This document shows, one piece after another, positions 1 through 12,800 of a stretch of DNA of 64,000 nt. Location of the stretch: NCBI GenBank assembly GCA_021030915.1, contig JAGEMR010000046.1, positions 1 to 64,000 on the forward strand, in the 5' to 3' direction. Origin of the DNA: Astrothelium macrocarpum (taxonomy: Eukaryota; Ascomycota; Dothideomycetes; Trypetheliales; Trypetheliaceae). Each line of letters begins with the position of its first letter. The first letter of the stretch is position 1. The notes beneath the pieces are model-generated. The model had not been told where the DNA came from and did not search any database. It saw nothing but the letters and a program-made list of their open reading frames with translations. The position numbers and the translations under genes were made by a program.

Positions 1-1840
1 AGTCGGTCACTTTCCGCACCAGAAAACCACTTAAACTTTTGTCGCGTTCTAACTTTTTAACGACTATATCAATTTATGCTAAAGAAGAGAATATTATTTT
101 TGCTATTAATGTAATTCAGTCTGCAAAATTTCAAGACAAAAATTTAAACCAACGCGCAATTGCGAAATATTACAATATCCCATAGAGTTCATTAAACGAT
201 AGAATAAATAACCGATAATAACGCGCGTCAATTCAATTATAACGCCATAAACTGGATCAATTTGAAGAATAATCGTTAGTCAAATATATACTCGATCAAG
301 ATTTAAAAGGGTTTCCATTGCGCCTTTCTAATGTGGAAGATATGGCCAATCTTTTATTGAAATCGCACGGAGATAAGCCAGTTAGCAGGCACTGAATAAG
401 ACGATTTATCGATGCATAATCAGACCTCAAAATCAAATTCAATCGCCCATACAATTATTAAAAAGTATTACAAGAAGATTCAAAGATTATTTCGGATTGA
501 TTTGAATTATTACGCAATATAATGAATAAATATGAAATGCATAAAAAGAATATCTACAATTTCGATAAAATAGATTTCATGATGGATATAATAACCACGT
601 TAATGATGATAATACGTATTGAAAGACGTAATAAAGCCAAATCTATATAATCTGATAATCGGAAATGAATTATAATCATTGAATATATCAATATTAAAAA
701 TTGATATATTCCGTCTTTTATCATCATTCAAAATGTCTATTATTTCACGAATTGGATTATAAAATCAGAATTTCCCGGCAATTGGATCATTAAATCTACT
801 TCCAATAAATGGACCGACAATGAAACAAATTTGGATTGGATTCAATATTTTGACAAATATATAAAAGGTTATTCAAAAAATATATATCAATTATTAATTA
901 TTAATGGATATAAAAACCATTTATCAGCCGAATTCAATAAATTTTATGATAAAAATAAAATTATTCTAATCAATATATCTGTATATTCATTTCATTTATT
1001 TCAGTCATTGAATATCGTATTATATTCATCTTTAAAACGCGCGTATAATGATGAAATCAATTTATTGATCAAAATTACGATCAATCATATCATTAAATCC
1101 GAATTCTTTGTCGTATTTAAATCCGTCTATTTCAAAATTTTTACGGAATCAAATATCAAATCTAGATTCAGGGGAATTAGAATTGTATTTTAAAATCCAG
1201 ATTCTATAATTTCCAAATTAGATATTCATTTAAAAATACCTATATCGTCGGATAATCGTCCGTCAACCGTTCATAAATGAAAATCATAAATCTTTTCCAA
1301 CCCCCAATAAATAATCAAATAATCCAATTTCATCAAAAAGCAAATTTCTATTCATCAAGGAAATTCTTCAATACCAATTATTGAAATTATAAATCAGATG
1401 ATGAAGAGTGCGTAGATAATGGCGTATTCAATTACCTTTTTGACTGAACGAATGCGTATTCTTGAAGACGCAAATATGGCACTTGCAAAGCGTCGGAGGG
1501 CCAAAAAATCACATGTACAATTTGGAGGAGCATTTAATATAAATGATTCTATAAAACTACTGGCTGAGAAGGGTTCGAAGAAACGGTGCATATCTGATGA
1601 AGACGAAAATAATAGTCCATCAAAAAAGACGACAGCAGCTTTACGATGATATGATAATTGCGGTATAACTGGGCACAATACACGTATTTATAACAAAATT
1701 GAAAAAGTAGATATTGAATCAGAATTCGATGAAAAATAAATAAATTTTCAAATTATTGTTGTGTGTATTAATATTGATGGGGTATCTGATGCGGAAAGTG
1801 ACCGACTGACTGATATGACCGGCTGAGTGGTAAACCACGT
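1..1840 (+). mobile_element. RIP-degraded Fot1/pogo-like DNA transposon, copy A1 (left end cut)
   Basis: This is a Tc1/mariner-superfamily element of the Fot1/pogo branch. Read on + from about position 76, the broken frame shows a psq-type helix-turn-helix (ENIIFAINVIQSAKF, then NQRAIAKYYNIP). A CENP-B/DDE region follows, with NVEDMANLLLKSHGDKP near 335-385, KKNIYNFDK near 545 and FTESNIKSRFRG near 1140. All of it is interrupted by stops. The end near 1640-1710 retains a zinc-knuckle-like CGITGH. The right terminal inverted repeat is 1790-1840 and is followed by TA. Bases 1-18 are the exact reverse complement of 1790-1807, so the window opens inside the left repeat. Comparison with copy A2 (1873 bases) predicts that 33 bases are missing. 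No functional transposase can be made. Confidence 0.93.
1790..1840. repeat. Right terminal inverted repeat of A1
   Basis: About 51 bases running from TGCGGAAAGTGACCGACT to CCACGT, followed by the TA target site at 1841-1842. It holds two imperfect copies of a GACCG-headed motif, starting at 1800 and 1817, 17 bases apart. Its inner 18 bases match the inverted start of the window. Confidence 0.9.
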
Positions 1841-1842
1841 TA

Positions 1843-2607
1843 TTCTTATTTTAATCAATAGACGTAATAATATTATATCAAAAAATGTTTTATTTTAAAT
1901 CAGAAAAAGAAAATAAATTCGAAATCGAAAAAATTATAAATTATTATGATTATAAATATCTGATAAAATAGAAGGGATATTCGTATATAAAGAATATATA
2001 AAAAATTATAATAATATTAAAAAAATATCAAAAGAAAATCCAGAAATATTATATCAGAAAGGAATGATATTAAAATATTTTTGGAAATGATAATTCATTT
2101 AATAATATATCATCCATTTGGGCCAAAAAATCCCAAATCAATAGAGAAAGATTCATAATGATATCCGTCGTAAAATAATCCTCTTCAATCTTTTTTTATA
2201 ATAAATCGAATTTATATTCAATTTTCATTTTCGCATATTCTTTAATCTGGCGAAAAATCTTCTTATTTCGTAATAAACGAATTAATATTTATATCAATTC
2301 TTTTTTATCATTTTTAATACGTTTTTAATATTCATCGCGAATCTTATTCAATAATAATCAGAATAAATTAACACATTTACAATCATTTTTCATATATTCA
2401 GAATATTTTAAATGAGAATTCATTATAATATAAATCAATTTCTGAAATAAATAACAATTATAAAAAATAGAAACCGGAAAATTAAAATAAATAATTTTTG
2501 AAATAAAACGGCGATGATTGGAAGAAGAACGGGATGATATTTTTATCGAAAATAACGGAATTTCACGGATTTATAATACGTAAAAAAATATAATTAAAAA
2601 AGAAGAA
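1843..2607. other. AT-rich degraded spacer between transposons A1 and B
   Basis: This stretch has no intact gene. On the minus strand, 2100-2290 can be read as a broken coding-like run (IWDFLAQMDDILLNEL and similar) crossed by stop codons. It may be a remnant of another repeat that has suffered the same C-to-T decay. I could not assign it to a family. Confidence 0.5.
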
Positions 2608-2609
2608 TA

Positions 2610-2665
2610 ACGTGTTCCACCACTCATCCGGCACCCCCAGTCATCCGGCAGCCCCACCACCACTC
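2610..2665. repeat. Left terminal inverted repeat of element B
   Basis: Starts ACGTGTTCCACCACTCATCC. It contains the motif TCATCCGGCA twice (2624-2633 and 2641-2650), a 17-base period. The GC-rich repeat stands out sharply from its AT-rich surroundings. Confidence 0.9.
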
Positions 2666-2814
2666 TGAAGCGTTTTTATACGATTAATCCACCAAAATAA
2701 TCGAAATTATATTAAAATTATATCTAATTATTTTTTTGAATATCTGAATACGTACGAATTGTATAATTTTGGATATCATATTTATTATATATTTTTGATA
2801 TATATTATCATATA

Positions 2815-2866
2815 ACGTGGTTTACCACCCAGCCGCGCATATCACCCAGCCGCGCATTTTCCGCAT
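2815..2866. repeat. Left terminal inverted repeat of A2
   Basis: Starts ACGTGGTTTACCACCCAGCC and carries two identical 15-base copies of CACCCAGCCGCGCAT at 2826-2840 and 2843-2857. The copies are spaced 17 bases start to start. Confidence 0.92.
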
Positions 2867-4635
2867 TATATACCCCATTAATATTAATATAAACAATAAC
2901 AATTAGGAAATTTATCTAATTTTCATCGGATTCTGATTCAATATCTACTTTTTCAATTTTATTATAAATACGCGTATTATGTCCAATTACGTTATAAATA
3001 TCACATCATCGTAAAACCGCTATTATTTTCTTTAATGAATCATCATTTTCGTCTTTATCAGATATATACCGTTTCTTCGAATCCTTTTTAATCAATAATT
3101 TTATAGAATCATTTATATTAAATATTTCTTCAAATTATATACGTGATTTTTTGGCCTTCCGATATTTTATAAATATCATATTTATATTTTAAAAAATATA
3201 TATCTATTCAATCAAAAGAATAATTGAATACGTTATTATTTATATATTCTTTATTATTTGATTTATAATTTCAATAATTGATATTAGAAAGTTTTTTTGA
3301 TAAATAGAAATTCGTTTTTTGATAAAATTGGATTATTTGATAATTTATTGGAAATTAGAAAGAATTTGCGATTTTTATTTATGAATAATAAAAAAACGTT
3401 TATTTAATGATATAGATATTCTCAGATAAATATTCAATTTTAAAATCACGATATCTGGATTTTATAATATAATTTCAGTTTTTCTGAATTTAGATTTGAT
3501 ATTTGATTTAATAAAAATTTTAAAATATATTAATTTAAATATAATAAAAAATTCAGATTTAATGATATAATTAATCACGATTTTAATCAAAAGATTGATT
3601 CCATTATTATATATACATTTTAAAGGCGAATATAACGCGATATTTAATAATTAAAATAAATAAAATATATACACAAATATATTAATAATAATAATTTTAT
3701 TTTTTTCATAAAACTTATTAAATTCAATTAATAAATGATTTTTATATCTATTAATAATTAATAATTGATATACATTTTTTGAATAATTTTTTATATATTT
3801 ATTAAAATATCAAATCCAATTTAAATCTGTTTTATTATCAGTTTATTTATTAAAAATAGATTTAATAATCCAATTATCTGAAAAATCCGATTCCGTAATC
3901 CAATTTATAAAATGATAAATACCTTAAATAATAACGAATAACAGAATATATCAATTTTTTATATTAATATATTTAATAATTATAATCTATTTCCGATTTT
4001 TAAATTAAATAAATTTGATTTTATCATATTTTTTAATATATATTATTATTATTAATATAATTATCATATTCATTATAAAATCTGTTTTATCAAAATTATA
4101 TACGTCCTTTTTATATATTTCATATTTGGCCATTATATTATATAATAATTCAAATTAATCTGAAATAATCTTTGGATTTTTTTATAATATTTTCTGATAA
4201 TCGTAAAATCGGTTGAATTTGATTTTAAGAATTAATTATATATTAATAAATCGTTTTATTTAATATTTATTAATAGATTTATCTTCATATAATCATAATA
4301 AAAAATTGGCCATATCTTTTATATCAGAAAAATATAATGGGAATTCTTTAAAATTTTGATCAAATACATATTTAATTAGCGATTATTTTTCGAATTAATC
4401 CAATTTATAATTTTATATATATATTGATACGCGTTATTATCAGTTATTCATTCTATTGTGTAAAATAAATTCGGAAATGTTATACGTTTTTATAATTACG
4501 CACTGATTTAATTTTTGGCCAGATTTTTTTACGGTTTTAATTACATTAATAATAAGAATAATATTCTTCTTTTTGATATAGATTGATATAATGATTAAAA
4601 AATTATGACGCGACGAAAATTTAAATGGTTTTTTG

Positions 4636-4687
4636 ATACGGAAAGTGCGCGGCTGGGTGATATGCGCGGCTGGGTGGTAAACCACGT
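4636..4687. repeat. Right terminal inverted repeat of A2
   Basis: Inverted match to 2815-2866 with both tandem motif copies. Differences such as ATACGG versus ATGCGG are G-to-A changes of the RIP kind. TA follows at 4688. Confidence 0.92.
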
Positions 4688-6259
4688 TAATAATTTTTAT
4701 ATTTTAATTGATTTATTAATTCATATTATTTTTTTTATTAATCAGAAATTGATTTTATTAGATTTATAAAATATCTTTTTATATAATATATTGATAATGA
4801 TATCATTCTTTTTATTTTCAATATTAATTAATTATATGAAATTCTGAATTCTTTTTAACAAAAATTATAATTAAATATATTATTATTTGATGTTTTTTAA
4901 TAAATTAATTTATTATTTAATTTATGGAATTTTATAATGAATATTAAAATTTCGTATAAAATAATTATATTTATTATTCAAATTGAATAATATTATAAAA
5001 TATTTTTGATATTCATAAAAATATTTATTTATTTATTATATTAAATAATAATGATATTTTTATTATAATAAATAATGATAAAATATATTAAAAATCGTAT
5101 GATATAAATTTTATAATTCGAAATTTATTCTGAATATTTTATTTAATAAAAATAATTAATCGAATTTTTGAATATATTATTAAAAAATTCTTTTTATTGA
5201 TATAATAGATTTTATAACGGACGAATTTTTGAATTTTTTTATTATATAATTATTTTAAAAAAATAAAATAAATAATATTAAATGATTGAAAAAAATAAAA
5301 TATATGAATAAATATATAAAATATAATGATATTATTTATATAATAATATTAATTAAATTCAGATATTATATGATTATTATGATTATCAAAAATAAAAAAC
5401 TGATAAATATTTTTTATATAAAATTCTATATATATATTAAAATATTTAATTCATTTAATTTTTAATTAATTTATTATTTAATCGTTATTATTTATAATAA
5501 TTATTTAATCAGAAAATAATTTTTAATATTAATTTGATTGATAAATTTTATTAATAAAAATAATGAAAAATAGAATAATTTAATCAGATATATTAATTTT
5601 TTTAATTATTATTATTTATTTCTGATTTTTTAATTATATAATAATTATTTGATTAATTATATCAGAATTTATGATTATTTTTAATATTATAATAATATTT
5701 ATTATAAATTCCATTTTATTAAAATTATAAATATCATTATTAAAAATATTATATAATTGATATATCTTTTAAATATATTTAAATTATATATTTATTATAT
5801 GAGAATTTTTATATTTTATTTATTAATAATGAAATTTATAATTTCATTTTATTTTGAATTCGATTTAATTATTAATAAAATAAAAAATCCAATTTTTTTT
5901 AATTAATTTTGAAAAAGAATTAAAATTATGTATTATAAATAATATATTTATCATTTTTTATATATTAATAATATAAAATAGAAATTTTTATTAATTAAAA
6001 TTGAGAATTTATTGAATTAATATAGATTTTTTAAATTATTTTAATTTTCGTTTTTATGTATTAAATTTATTTTATAATATAAAATTATTTATATAATTTT
6101 GAAAAATAAATTAAAAAATATTATACAATTTTATGATATTTAATTGATTAAAAAAATTATTATATTAAAAGATTTATAAAATGAGAATAAATTTTATATT
6201 TTTTTAGAATAATTCGGGAGTCTGAATTGTTGATATTGAAATTGTATGAAGACGCGTCT

Positions 6260-6315
6260 CAGTGATGGTGGGGCTGCCGGATGACTGGGGGTGCCGGATG
6301 AGTGGTGGAACACGT
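6260..6315. repeat. Right terminal inverted repeat of element B
   Basis: Reverse complement of the left repeat over nearly its whole length, including both copies of TGCCGGATGA. It ends CACGT just before TA at 6316-6317. Confidence 0.9.
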
Positions 6316-6317
6316 TA

Positions 6318-7935
6318 ATATTATGATATCATGATAATACAGATATACGGCGATCAATCAATACGACCGTTATATGTAATTCATTTGAAAATCTGCGAAT
6401 TCATTAGAAGAATCGTGAACATCATCTTTCTTTTGATGAGGCTCATTCCAGCGGTCGTAAGAATCATCACGATATCAATGAATAATACAAATATATAAGA
6501 ATCCGACAAAATCAGTTATAATTTCGTTGTATTCAAAACCATTCTTTAAACTAATCTTTGATAACATCTTCAGTAGAATTTTGAATTACCAAAATAGTAT
6601 TCCTTGCTAGTTCAGTCCTTTACCGACTCACTTCAGAAGCCACCTTGATCCCAAGTAGACTTGACCCCAAGGATACCTAGGATCATAACACAGATACCCG
6701 TGGGTTGCACGGACCCGTGGATACTCCTATTGGCGCACCACCATCGTTTCTCACAACGGAATTGAAAGGGCAGTATTAACGAAGATTTTTGACGAAGATA
6801 AGGCATGGAGTTAGTATACATGCATCAAAGAATCATGTCTATCAAGAATTTGCAAGTAAGAGAATTAGTATTTCGGATCAAGGCTTGGTCTGGTACAGTG
6901 TGACAACCGTCAGTAAACCTCGTCACTTCGTCTCTCCTTTTTGAAAATCTTTCACGTCTCGTGTCTGTGCAAAATCGAGGCCTCGGTCAATAAAACCACA
7001 GTCAGCATAGGTTCTGCGCATGTAGTAAAGGCACCGAGGATTGCCACCGCCAAGGCGGGGGTTTTACTGTATTCGATCTTTCCCACGGGGCTCCGCATTT
7101 ACAGGGATGGCCGCCAGGACCAACGCACCGGCGAACCGAGGACGTCTCACGGTCCTGCTGGCCTTATGCCTTTGACATTCAGACTTTAAACGCATGGTTG
7201 AGTAGCCCCTGTCGCGTTTGGTCTCTTGCGAGCCCAAACTCAATGTCCTCGGCTCAGATGCTGGATGATATCCCAACAGTGCGCCATACACTGTTTGATT
7301 TCGGTGAGCATTCAATTTCGTCTTTCCACTATCAAAATCATGCCAGGGACGGAGGACTCCGAAGAAGTATAGGCAGACTAGGAGCCATTAAGCATCCGTG
7401 CATAAGCTAGCTAGGCCTCCCGCTGCTCCTTGTTCTTGACGTCGGTTGTTCTGCAAATGCATGTGCAATGCCTGCTTGCCTCGGTTCGAGTATTTGGAGC
7501 AAGGGTGAGCTGGTCCCAAACTGCTCATATCAAGATAGATTGACTGCTCTGGTTGGATGCAAACATGGCGCCGCAGCAGATCTCGTACACATTTTGGCAT
7601 CTTCTAAACTACCTTGGATAGTCTAAAACGAATTGGGCTTCCCAGATTCGCTGGACAACTCCGGGTTCACTACCTTAGTATTTATCTGAGGAGCATAAAT
7701 TATTCCCCACCATCCGACTAAACGTTTCCTTACTCGACACAATCCAGATAAAGGGTCGTCTCGGATGACCCGTGGGGAGAATTTTGCCTCTTGATTTCCA
7801 CTCGAGTACTGATTACATGCGACCAGTACTCAATGGTTTGACAAGTCTCAGCTCGATCTTTTTGAGTGGTAGCCATACTTCAAGACCCGATTTTGCTTGG
7901 ATGTTCCTTGGTTTCTTGTGATTCCCAATTCTATA
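6318..7935. other. Transition from AT-rich transposon block to genic DNA; no gene recognised
   Basis: Base composition climbs from transposon-like AT richness to ordinary levels between about 6.3 and 6.9 kb. Several open frames of 60-83 codons occur on both strands between 6633 and 7600, overlapping each other with no family resemblance and no consistent splice pattern. I regard them as chance. The right end is the promoter and leader of the DUF3712 gene. Confidence 0.6.
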
Positions 7936-9110
7936 ATGGAAGACGACAAGTTCTCTCCGCATGTTGAGAGTGCGGCCAATGGCGGAGACAGTGTCCCACC
8001 GCAGAAAGTCAGTTTTCTGACGAAGCAAAAGAACCATTACAAGCGATTTTGGTGGCTTCATCTTCTAATACTGATCATTGTTGTACTTGTTGTCACTTTG
8101 CCGCTGTATGGTTCCTGTCACCTGCTTTCGGGAGCGCTCTAGGGTATCGTACATGCTGATTGCTTCAGAGTATACGTTGGCTTCCCACATATTGCCCAAT
8201 CTGACCTCAACAAATCTACGCTCAATGTTACAATGCAACAAATCACCAACCCGCAACCGAATTCCGTCCAGCTTGCACAGACGGCGATCGCATACAATCC
8301 CACTAGTTATCATCCGGATCTGGACGGTTTCCAAGGCGGATTCTATCTCGAGGATACTTTGCCCAACATTCAGCCATTTGGATACGTGACTGTTCCGCCG
8401 ATCCACGCAACTCGGGCTACGGAAATTACTACCAACCAGACACTCAACGTCACCAATATGGACCAGTTTATTGCATACAATACTCTGGCGCTTAATAGTA
8501 CAACGTACCGCGTTGGGCTTCGCGGAGTTACGAAACTGCACGAAATGAAGTTTCCGACAGCTACGGTCACTTTCAATCAGCTCATAACCTTGCAAGGTGG
8601 GCTCATAAACGTTCTTTTACCTTTTAACTGTTTTACTTACGGAAAATAGGTCTCAACAATTTCGCCGGATTCAACATTACAAATTTCCAGCTCTTTCTCC
8701 AACCACAAGGACCGGATGGAGCAAATTTGATTGGCGAAGCATTGATTCCAAACCCGACTGTCATGTCTGTCGAATTCGGCAACGTAACGTTCGACGTATC
8801 AGTTGACGGTCAAAGCATCGGAACATCTACCATCAACAACTTTATGTCAATACCAGGAAACCATACCTACCCGATACGATCAGTAACGAATCAGACGACC
8901 GTACTTAATCTCATCAGCACGAAGTACAAGGATGGCGTTTTGCCTCTTGACATTACGGGCAGCAGCGTCGTCTACAATGGCCAGCACCTGCCTTATTTCG
9001 AGATCCCGTTGAAGAGTAGTGTCCAGCATCTTAACCTTAACCTTGCACCTGCATTGGCGCAAGTTGGATTGAATCTCAGTGAAATTACCAGCGGTGGTGG
9101 TGGACTCTGA
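7936..9110 (+). CDS. DUF3712 membrane protein
   Basis: The model is three exons, 7936-8105, 8169-8596 and 8650-9110, giving 352 residues. A short polar N-terminus leads to one membrane helix (about residues 38-57, LHLLILIIVVLVVTLPL). A long extracytoplasmic part rich in N-x-S/T sites follows, resembling the fungal DUF3712 family of LEA-like beta-sandwich proteins. The first intron runs from GTATGG to TTCAG and restores VGFPHIAQSD, a family hallmark. The second runs from GTGGGC to AATAG and joins ITLQG to LNNFAGFNITNFQ. An upstream in-frame ATG at 7897 is possible, but 7936 gives the usual short acidic start. The molecular function is unknown; it probably acts at the plasma or vacuolar membrane. 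Confidence 0.85.
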
Positions 9111-9806
9111 TAGAGGAGGACGCTTGGTCAAGAATGACCATAGCTGAACGAATCAAAGTCGCCTTGAGACTTTGGATCAAGGGCAAAATGCTGTATGGAC
9201 AAATGCAACTCTGTTTAACGAAGAATTGAATCCTTCGACAGTTGTTAGAACGTGGCATGCGCTTGGATGCGACGCCGAGAACAATAACCTACTGTCACAT
9301 CTGGGGGCCGCGCAGTCATTTTCATGATAGACCGGCATTTTCGAGGCACATGATGTATATCAATATCTTTTCTAACTTTTCTTATCTCAAAATCGATTGC
9401 ATGGTAGTGACCGTGCTGTATCTAGGCCCAAGCGCCTCGGCTTGTTGCTGCTCGGAGGCATGTGATGATCTTCAGACGTAGAGCAGCATATTGACGGCTT
9501 ATTATTATTATTATTGAAAATCTACCAGACACTCCGCACTTATGTTTTAAGTCGTGAACAGCTTATGTTTCGAAGTTTTCAGGGGTCACTAGATCAATGA
9601 TCCAAGTGCGCCTAGCGTGCGTTACTTGAATTGTCGGGATAGGTATTGCATATCCACACACAAGCCCAGCTTGCGATGATGCTGCTTTCCGCCCCACGCT
9701 TTTTCGGAAATGATGTTAGTACGAAATCATGTCTTCATCTAACTCATATGTATTAGTGCTTTTCTTTAGACAGAACGACAGCATCATCTATGTAAATGCT
9801 AGCCTC
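9111..9806. other. Convergent intergenic region
   Basis: Lies between the 3' ends of the DUF3712 gene and the leucyl-tRNA synthetase gene. It contains a short (TTA)n run near 9498-9515 and no supported gene. Confidence 0.7.
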
Positions 9807-12800
9807 TTACACATTCTCAAAATGAAACGTCGGTCCACCAGGCACTGCACTGTCCGCTACCGCCGGTAGCTCATCGGCGTCCCTCCCAACCTGCACCCCC
9901 TCACCACTCCCGGCCACCACCTCTCCCTTCTTTCCCCCTTCCTTCACCAATACCACCTCCACCTTCTTGCACCGCATCACTGTCTGTCTCAACCCCGGCA
10001 CCATCTCCGTCAATACTTTTGGCTCCTCGAATCCGAGCTCCCTTCCAAACACCTTCTGCGCCTCTTCTCCCGTCTCCAATCGCTTCTTCAGCCCCTGCAC
10101 AAATGGCATCGCCTTCTTTGCCTCTGGCCCCTTCCCCATTGCCTGTCCTACTTCCCGGCTCAATGCTTTCATATCGACGTTTAGCGTAACCGCATCAAAG
10201 GCGTCACGTAGTAGTGCGATGCACTTGTCCTGCCATCCAGGGAAGGACGACGCGCAGAATATAGTTAGAGACTTTGGCTGCTTAGGGTCGAATTGAGTGA
10301 GTTTGCCCTTGGCCTGGCGCTTAGTTTGTGTGCCTTCTGCGGACGTGATAGCGCTTGAGGTAGTGCGAATGTAGTCACGGGCGGCGGTAAGGGCGGGATC
10401 GGGTTCAGGAATTTTAGGGAAGAGAGCATTTTGGATAGTGGTAGGCTGTGATGTCAGATTGGAGATTCCATAATTAAGAGAAAGAGGTGCATCTACCTTT
10501 TTGAGAACTTCAAGCCAGACATATTCCGCCCAATGTGGGGCAATAGGGGTGAGCATAAGCGCCTGAAGCTCGACGTAGCGCCTTGTAAAGTCTTGATGCA
10601 TGCCAATGTCTGCAGCGCGACAGAAGGTTCGATAAAAATCTCGTGCACTAGTAAAGTCGTAGAAGCCGGACTTGAGCGCGCTCTTGTACGCAGTCGCTTC
10701 GTAGTGCTGTATTGTTTCCTTGGCCAGAGTATTGAGCTCATTTTCAAACAACTCATCCCAAAAGACTTTAGAACCTGTCCGTTGAATTAAGTCGATGTTC
10801 TTGATCCGTTCATTGTCGCGCGCATGTATGTATTCTTCAGACGAGGAGACTACACGCGCCTCGAGCACTACTTCTTCGCACCACTTTCGAAGCTCAAAAA
10901 GGCGGAGAATCGTCGTGTCCGCAACACTCTCTTCGAAATTCGCGTCTTCAACTCCGTCGCCTGAATCGGCTAGAGCGACTCGTGTGGCATCGGCACCAAA
11001 CTTGGAAATGGCATCATTCAAAGTTAGGAAGTTTCCAGTGCTCTTACTCATCTTCTCACCGTTCAACTGAAGGTGCCCATTAACACGAATGCCTTTTGGC
11101 CAATAACTCCTGGGAAACAGAGCCAGATGAATGTACAGGAAAAAGGTGAGATGATTGTTAATAAGATCTTTGCCGGAGATGTTCACATCCATCGGATAGA
11201 AGTATTCAAACTCTCTGCGCATGGTTTGCAGAGTCTCTAGAGGTATATTGCTTTTAATGTCATTGCGCCGGGTGAAGATATAATCCCAAACTTCGTCAGT
11301 CATTTGTTCTGGTGAAACATTTGCCGATCCTTTATGAACGCCAAAGTAATCTGTATGTAGTAGGTGTGCTATGGTGTAATAGCTGTGGTAAACTGTGCTG
11401 TCGCTGAGAGACTCCACAAGCCATTGTTTATCAATCGGAAAGCGAGAACCCAAACCATATGACCGTGTGGCTGCCCATTGTCCCAGCCAGTCGACTGTTT
11501 GTTCAAATGCATTCTTAGCTTCGGTACTGTATAGCTGCAAATCTTTATCGATGTGATTGAGAACTTGTTGTTGCCACGCAGGGTCACCTTGAGACCCGTA
11601 GTTCATGAACCATTGGTCTAGATGACCAGCAACACATTCATCAGCGGAGCGACTGATCACGAGACCTTCCGGCTCCGCATAATTAAACGCGTCATTTGCG
11701 TCAATCAATTGTTGCCGGACGAGAGGCTTAGCTTCTTCAACTGTTTTACCTTTAAAGTCTCCATAACACATTTTCCCTTGATAATAGCCTTCTTTGTATG
11801 CAAGATCCTTAGCTTCGGCAAGCTGCTTTGCATCCTTTGGCGAGTTTATTTTCATCTTTTCCACAAGGAACTTGGCCGTCAAGTTTCCATAGGAGGGTGT
11901 CTCAATAATAGGAATGATGTCAAGCTCGGCCCACTCTTTCTTAATGCCGTAGTAATCCGCTTTCTTGATCAGATCTAGGATTGTGGCATAGTCATCTGGA
12001 CTGTCAGAAGGTACACAAGTAACAACACCTGTCCCTTTTGTGGGTTTCACGGTCTCCATGGGAAGTATGCGGACTTCTGCATGGACAGACAGGGGAGCAA
12101 TGACCAGAGTGCCAATGACTTCCGAGCCTTCCAACTCCGCGACTTGAGGGAACAGACCCCATTCCGGAAAAATGCCTTGAAAAGACATGTTTCGAGCTGC
12201 GCGGGATGACACAAAGAAATAATCGTTTTCGGAAAGCTTGAAAATACCGTACGTTACCTTTGGACCAACGAAACAACAAGTCTGGCCGTACATGGTCTCC
12301 GGCCTAAGCGTTGCGGGAACAAAATAAACATTCGCATTTGACGGAAGCTTGCCTGAAAGTTTTGTTCGAGCCTTTTCAGGCCATTCCTTCACTCTGAGCT
12401 TCAATGCAGTATACTCTTGAACACCAAGTCCTTCTCCAGATTGGCGGTCATGATCCATACATGCTTGACCATCCTTGGGGCTATAAACCGTGTAGCGCTT
12501 TCCAAATTTGATCTTGCCAAGCTCATAAAGACGATTCATCTGCCACCGTACGAATGCATCATAATAGGGATTTGCATCGGTCGTGACCATCTGTCTTCTC
12601 CAATCGACCCGGGCGCCAAAGGCAGTCATGTCTCGTTTGCAAAGCGGAGGAAAGAACTCGAGCCAGTGCTGAGGGTCAGCAAATTTATGTATTTGCTCAA
12701 TCGGAATACCCAGAGCTAGCATGATCTGGAACTGGTATTTCATCTTGACTGCCTTTGCCGCAGCTTTGCCTTTCTTGGCTGTAAATTTTGTGACGTCTTC

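Larger units (their letters stand above)
2815..4687 (-). mobile_element. RIP-degraded Fot1/pogo-like transposon, full-length copy A2, nested in B
   Basis: A2 is a complete 1873-base copy of the A1 family in the opposite orientation, about 205 bases inside element B. The C-terminal end of the former transposase lies at about 2900-3180 and its start near 4600. Stretches can be matched one-to-one to A1: the reverse complement of 3020-3170 mirrors 1500-1650. Terminal repeats of 52 bases lie at 2815-2866 and 4636-4687, with TA at 2813-2814 and 4688-4689. Decay is heavier than in the 3' part of A1 and no frame of useful length survives. Confidence 0.92.
2610..6315. mobile_element. Element B: strongly decayed Fot1-like transposon, split by A2
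   Basis: It is bounded by inverted repeats of about 56 bases (2610-2665 and 6260-6315), both ending in ACGTG/CACGT and flanked by TA (2608-2609 and 6316-6317). Without the inserted A2 copy and its TA duplication the element is about 1.83 kb, the size of a Fot1-type transposon. The interior is nearly pure A/T and no transposase motif survives, so its direction cannot be told. The family is inferred from the ends, the TA target and the repeat layout it shares with family A. Confidence 0.8.

Noticed and set aside
831..1193. 120-codon open frame in the AT-rich block as a stand-alone gene
   Set aside because: It is a surviving piece of the RIP-damaged A1 transposase (DDE region), not an independent gene.
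7480..7560. GGTTCGAG-like box suggesting a tRNA gene
   Set aside because: No acceptor stem, anticodon arm or A box could be folded around it.
8065..8595. Minus-strand open frame of 176 codons
   Set aside because: Antisense to the second exon of the DUF3712 gene, which has family support and splice sites.
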